From Xanthostigma xanthostigma (lineage: Eukaryota > Arthropoda > Insecta > Raphidioptera > Raphidiidae), in the NCBI GenBank assembly GCA_963575645.1, contig OY754471.1, forward strand, positions 33,612,401 through 33,676,400: DNA of 64,000 nucleotides. The letters are read 5' to 3'. Shown piece by piece: positions 59,027 to 64,000 of the stretch; positions within the stretch are counted from its first letter, which is position 1, and each line of letters starts with the position of its first letter. Position numbers and translations under genes: made by a program. The notes beneath the pieces were generated by a model. The model saw only the letters and a program-made list of their open reading frames with translations, was not told the DNA's origin and did no database searches.

Positions 59027-62000
59027 ATGAATTTCTTTCAAGCAATTGACGTAGCATTCAAATATTCAAACATATTCGGTGGCAATGCTGTTAACATAAA
59101 TAACGGTATTGTTACTAGAAAAACCTTGAAACAGAAATATTGGTCACTTTTTTTAATGTTGATTACAATTCACAGCTATATTTGGTTCATGTATGGTTTT
59201 ACGCAAGTGATTGTTAAAAGTCGCGAATTCAATGTGGTCACAGTTATTAACGAAGTGCTTTTAGTCTCTGCGTATTCAGCGCTAGCTCTTTTCATTTTGA
59301 CGTCAAAGTTCGGTAACAATCCTGAAAAATATGAATCGATATTGGAAAATTTACGAATTACTGACAATTTATTAAAAAATAATAAATATGATAACAAACT
59401 AAGAATATTATTAGAAGTAGTTTATGTTAGCTGCTGTATCATAATATCAATAGTTCTAATGTTTGATTTTAAATACATTTCTACAATGCTGTCTCTAAAT
59501 GAAGTAAAATATTATTTCGGGCGTGCCACTTGCTTTTTTATCATAGTAAACAGCCAAATACAAAATATTTTGTTTGCAGCAAGTATCGGCTATCGATATC
59601 AAGTGATAAATAACGAAATAAAACTTTTATTGGAAGATTATAAAAACATACCTATACGTCCATCTAAATATCACAAATGGTCAACACTGGCGACAATTAT
59701 AAGAAATGATATTTCAATTGTTAACAAAATAAAAACGTATGCTAAATGTCATCTAATGATGACAGAAAATTCTATCCTGCTGTCGGAGAGTGTGGGTATA
59801 GAAGTCATGGCGATCTTTATTTCTTTGGGAGTCGCTGGAATCACTGGAATCTTTTACGCAACACAAATCTACTTACAGCTGTCTTATTTCTTCTATGATT
59901 TATATTCTATCATATTGTGTGCTTTATATGTCGTTATTTCTTTAGTAAGTAATTGTATTCTTGACGTAGTTATAATTTTTCCTAAACAAAATGACATGCT
60001 TATTTGCACGCGTATGCGTATGAAACCATATCTTTTTTTATTTTGATGAATTTTAATATCATAACTTTGAAGTTTTCTAAAAAGAAAAATTTAACCGTTC
60101 TTTAAAACTGTATTATCGAAATGACGTTCTCTCGGTTTCCAAATTCCAGCCCTATTTAAGATGGAGACAATCATATAATTTTAAGGGTTGCATTTAGGGG
60201 TTGAAAAAAATGTTATACCGAACAAATTAGTAGAACTGTAACAAAATTCAAAGTTATAATCTTTTAGTAAAGATAAAATTCACAAAATAAATGTTTTTTT
60301 CAAAAAAAATAATGGAATAATAAACCGTTAGTAAAAATGCCTATATCAATATACCTACCATAAAAAAAATTCGGTTCTGTTAAAAATTTAAAATGCTGTT
60401 GTCAAGTATTATCTTCATCGAATCAATAGTATAGAACCTATCGTAATATCAAAACACTCGATATTAATATATACACAGCCGTTCACATATTCACAACCAT
60501 TCATTAACTTGAAAAAAAAAACATATTTTTTTACATTTTATTGATTACTAAGTTCTAAAAACAATTGAATCATGTATTGCCAACGGGAATACATATGTGT
60601 ACAAAATTTAAAATCTTTCGGATATGTAGAAGTCGTTCAAAATGGATTTGCCCTAACAATAACTTTTTACTAAATATTATGTGAAAACCAGCTATTTTAT
60701 AGGGAGTACCTGTAAAAAATGTAGTATGTATCTTGAAAATAATGATAACTCGTAGAATAATAATAGTGGAGTTCCGTAAGGTTTATACCTCAGAACCCGG
60801 GTAAACTGAACGGATTTCTGTAAAACCTTTTGGAACGTGTTTTTAATACCAAATACTAAAATGTTTACCCATTTATTATTGCCGCTTTTGACACATGTCG
60901 ATATGCCACCCCTTCTAGGGGAAAAAGTAACCCCAGGAATCGATACATCATTGAATTTTAAGCAAAACGTAACCTATGAAGTTATTTATTTGTATCGATA
61001 TTTATCCAGTTATTTGAGATTGTAAGCCGAAGTTCTTACAAATATTTCTCAACAAACGTTGAGAAATATTTGTAAGAACTTCGGCTTACAGCTCTAGAGA
61101 CACCTTTTCGGAGTACTTTAAACTCAGACATCTTAAAAACGAAAGCCTTAAAACAGCCCATCTCTACAGGTTCTGCAGCCCTGGAGTTTACCTAAAAAAT
61201 GCTTTTTTAAAAATTAAGACATCTCAAAAATTGAAAAAGTTATCGTCAAAATACCATTCATTTTTCAATTAATTGTGATATACAGGGTGGGGCGTTTATC
61301 TTGAGACAAGCTAATATCTTGGTTGGACACGATTATTTCGAAACAGTTTCAAACAAAAGTTGTATATTTTGAAGGGGGACATTACTTAGAGAAAAATACC
61401 ACTCCCCACCATCATCCCCTGCGCAGGGATGAGGGTGACTTTGACATTTTTAATAAGAACACCTATTTTTTATCATAAATTATGATTTTTCGAGAAAAAA
61501 TATGCAACATTTGTTTGTAACATTTTTTTATCCGATCAACCTCTAAAATGCATATCAATAAAATTGGTTTCCCGAAACTAATCATTTTTATATCTAAACA
61601 ACGACCTTGTGCAAACAATTATGAGAGGTAAGTGTTTTTTGATTTGGGAAGGGCCATCCATTAAACATACAAAAAAAAAACACCGCCTCCTACGCAGGGG
61701 TGGGGTGACTGAAATTTTTAATGATTTAGGGGGGCGGTGGTTTTTTAATGTTTAATCAACGACTGTTCCCATATCAAACAACATTTACTTCTTGTAATTT
61801 TCTGTGCGAGGTCTTTGTTTCGGGAAACCGATTTTTGACATGCATTTTAAGGGTTGAGGGAAGCATCGGGTAAAAAAATGTTTCAGACAAATGTTGCATA
61901 TTTTTTCTCGAAAAATCGTAATTTATGATAAAAAATAGATGTTCCTAATGTTCCTATTAAAAATGTCAAAGTCCCCTCATCCCTATGCAGAGGATGAGGG

Positions 62001-62643
62001 TATGGGTAATGGGGGTGGTATTTGTGTCTAAACGATGTCCCCCTTCAAACTAAACAGCTTTTGTTTGAAACTTTTTTCGAAATAATCGAGTCCAACAGTC
62101 TCAAGATAAACGCCCCACCCTGTATTGTTGTAATCAAAAGCGGCAAATTTTGATGGGTAAACTTTTTTGTTTAAACTTTTAACAATGCAATCGAAAAGAT
62201 TTTACGAAAATCCATACAGTGGAACCGGGTTCCGAGGTTGTTAGATTTTTATGTCAGTCTTACGGCACTCCACTATAACCTCCGTTACAGTCTACGAGTA
62301 GATACTAGATACATAACGTGTATTTATTATTACCTTATATTTTCAGACTGGATTGTTATTGGCTAGTATTTTTACTCACTTACTTTCTTGGAAATGCCGA
62401 CAACCTCTACCGCTGGTCTATAAAAAATTGGATAAATTATCCATATTAATTGATGACGGACAATACAAATCAGTTGTTTGCAAAACATTAAAGAGTCTAG
62501 CAATTCAGATAGAAGAAGGAGCGTTTAAAATCTCTGCCAACGGTTTCTTCATAGTGGACATCAACACTTTCTTCAAAGTCATTCAGCTATGGATTACTTA
62601 TGTGATCATTCTAATTCAATTTGTACATGTTAAATTTTCATAG
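59027..62643 (+). CDS. Gustatory receptor, copy 2 (two exons: 59027-59944, 62347-62643)
   Basis: Paralogue of the receptor at 15135-19405, also 306 + 98 = 404 residues, joined by a phase-0 intron (GTAAGT at 59945, TTTCAG at 62346). By eye it differs from copy 1 at 23 positions (about 94% identity): 13 in exon 1 (N35K, A49H, L105I, L110R, I118N, D119N, N149K, H200L, I256V, L258I, I260V, E284Q, L293Y) and 10 in the shorter exon 2 (S326P, E332K, K339I, I340L, M355K, T358A, E364G, F368I, H371N, K386Q). TYVIILIQF is unchanged. No lesion seen, so it is probably functional. As in copy 1 the likely site is the membrane of taste neurons; ligand unknown. The second donor of copy 1 (GTAGGT) is GTAGTT here. 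Confidence 0.88.
61022..61089. repeat. Perfect hairpin replacing about 680 bp of intron
   Basis: GTAAGCCGAAGTTCTTACAA and the next 12 bases (32-bp arm), 4-bp centre, then the exact complement. Copy 1 holds only the right arm (17842-17873) at this point, preceded by about 680 bp that copy 2 lacks. Confidence 0.9.
61281..62124. mobile_element. Nested palindromic element in Gr copy 2 intron
   Basis: Same TACAGGGTGGGGCGTTTATC ends and arms as 18061-18893. Carries small indels relative to it, such as an A run near 61671. Confidence 0.8.
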
Positions 62644-62900
62644 ATCGATCATTCAATCACCAAGAAAATTGTTTCAAGGTTATAATTACTTTTACACTGT
62701 TTGAAAATGTTTTGTTTGGCTGCATTAAAAATCTAGTACTTTGACAAATTAACATTAAGATTTCTTGTTATTAGTAATATATTATGCCGATACTGTTTAC
62801 GATACGCCTATTTTCGTTACATAATATAGAATATTATAGATAACACATTATAAATTGAAATAATTATTATAATGTATTTTTGTCGTTAAAGTGTGGTTTA

Positions 62901-62906
62901 AATAAA
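62901..62906 (+). terminator. Polyadenylation signal of Gr copy 2
   Basis: AATAAA in the conserved 3' UTR, about 260 bp after the stop codon. Confidence 0.65.
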
Positions 62907-63407
62907 AAAAAATTATTTCATGTATGGAAAATTTTATTCAACATTACTACAAATAGTACATCGTTCTATTTGAATCGGCCTTGAATATCGACGCATGTAG
63001 GCGGTTTAATATCAATTTCACAAGTCCGCGTCTCTCGGGAGGAAGTAGCAATGGAGTTTGTAGTGCATGCACTTCTAAGGGGACGAAATGTAGATCAGAA
63101 CAGAGGGAAAGGGAACGAATCCGAGGAGAGGAGTGGGGCCGCTTGAGAATTCAAGACGATGAACGGTGCTCGATTTTGGGTATCAAGTATGGGAAATCTG
63201 TATCTTCATCTATACATAGTATAAAACGAGGTGTCGTTAGGCACAAGAGCTCATGACCTATTTTTCATGAAGTGTTTGATGTACGTAGAAATTTTGACCA
63301 ATGGTAGGTACAGATAGGATAGATGAACAAGAAATAATATGCTTGCCTGACTTACCGCGGTACAACAGGTACTGCGCATACAAGTAATACGCCCAAATAA
63401 GTATGTC

Positions 63408-63668
63408 ATAAAATATTTTTAACAAAAAAATTGAACCGACTTTTAAATATGCACTAAAAAGTAAAAAATAATTGCGTATTGAAATGTTTTAGAGTCGGTG
63501 TCAGCCAAAATGAAATCTATTCCGAGAACTAGAGACATGTAAGATTTAAATTGCTACTTTCGAATTCCAATGTGACACCGACTCCAAAACATTTCAATAT
63601 GCAATTATTTTTTACTTTTTAGTGCATATTTTGAAGTCGGTTCAATTTTTTTGTTAAAAATATTTTAT
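63408..63668. mobile_element. Palindromic MITE-like element after Gr copy 2
   Basis: Arms 63408-63505 and 63570-63668 mirror each other (ATAAAATATTTTTAAC out, AGTCGGTGTC in). Absent at the matching place after Gr copy 1, so inserted after the duplication or lost there. Confidence 0.85.
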
Positions 63669-63949
63669 TTTTCTCTTTTTAGTGTTAGATATTTGACGGA
63701 GAAATCGGTGAAACATAAAAAAAACATTATGCGTGCCTTTGAAATTTGAGAGTTTTCCTCGATTTCTCCCGATTCCACCATCAAATCCTGACTTGGTTCC
63801 GATGGGACCACCTCGGAAACGCACCCTTAAGAATAAAAAAAAATTTGAAAATCGGTCCATAATTGACGGAGAAATTGGTGAACATACATAAAAAAAAAAT
63901 ATACAGACGAACATAATATAACCTCCTCCTTTTTTGAAGTCGATTAAAC
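63669..63949. repeat. Repeat tail with GACGGAGAAAT blocks
   Basis: TTGACGGAGAAATCGGTGAA and TTGACGGAGAAATTGGTGAA at about 63693 and 63865 frame a 170-bp segment, ending in CCTCCTCCTTTTTTGAAGTC, a tail common in insect repeats. Part of the insert missing from copy 1. Confidence 0.55.
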
Positions 63950-64000
63950 TAGTGTTTGATTGAAAGAAATCATCTAAGCATGCTTTGATTAATTGGAACA
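63950..64000 (+). repeat. Segmental duplication copy 2, resumed
   Basis: AGTGTTTGATTGAAAGAAAT to the window end matches 21059-21107. Confidence 0.85.

Larger units (their letters stand above)
60765..62274. mobile_element. DNA transposon in the Gr copy 2 intron
   Basis: Counterpart of 16901-19043 with the same inverted ends (AGTGGAG... / CTTACGGCACTCCACT) and the nested palindrome at 61281-62124. About 680 bp shorter because of the replacement at 61022-61089. Confidence 0.75.
58768..63404 (+). repeat. Segmental duplication, copy 2 (Gr locus)
   Basis: Counterpart of 14877-19815 plus 20698-21050, in the same orientation. Exons, TATA box, intron transposons, polyadenylation signal and downstream flank are all conserved. 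It resumes at 63950 after an insert. Confidence 0.93.

Overview
This is a repeat-dominated, AT-rich (roughly two-thirds A+T by eye) piece of insect chromosome. The only host protein-coding genes I can support are two copies of one insect gustatory receptor (Gr) gene, in the same orientation and about 44 kb apart (15135-19405 and 59027-62643). Each has a long first exon and a short last exon joined by a phase-0 intron, and each ends in the TYxxxxxQF signature of the Gr family. They lie in a segmental duplication (14877-~21107 and 58768-64000) that also carries the promoter, the intron with its transposons, the 3' UTR and downstream flank. Several repeat tails (for example the hairpin ending in ACGGAACCCTA near 55332, and the tail near 63930) resemble ones I associate with Lepidoptera, but such elements move between orders, so I claim only 'insect'.

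Layout. 1-4735: a Penelope-like element split at its GIY-YIG endonuclease by a nearly complete CR1-type LINE, with a 5-bp target duplication. 4763-11715: a young LTR element with 2.2-kb LTRs and a non-coding interior, inside a 125-bp inverted-repeat pair. 11930-14615: a CR1-type LINE ORF1 remnant hit by a 1.2-kb palindrome and by a hAT element. 14877-21107: Gr copy 1 and flanks. 20895-25435: a four-level nest of palindromes. 25487-26608: a transposon with 156-bp internal repeats. 27397-36688: an inverted-repeat element holding a tRNA-like SINE head, a hAT MITE and a solo LTR, followed by another inverted-repeat element, a deleted copy of the 1.2-kb palindrome, a TA microsatellite and two more solo LTRs. 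37112-40273: a CR1-type LINE with an intact 970-residue ORF2. 43560-46990: an I-clade LINE carrying a nested CR1 fragment. 47940-55690: several palindromic DNA elements and a decayed LINE. 56544-58601: the second 156-bp-repeat transposon. 58768-64000: Gr copy 2.

The genes do not form a pathway. The window records a local chemoreceptor duplication whose copies were pushed apart by transposons. The most unusual signals are inverted-repeat families whose arms carry a hammerhead-ribozyme-like core, one of them with a 13-bp target duplication that points to retrotransposition; a 3 x 156 bp higher-order repeat inside a transposon; and a perfect hairpin that replaced about 680 bp of intron in Gr copy 2.
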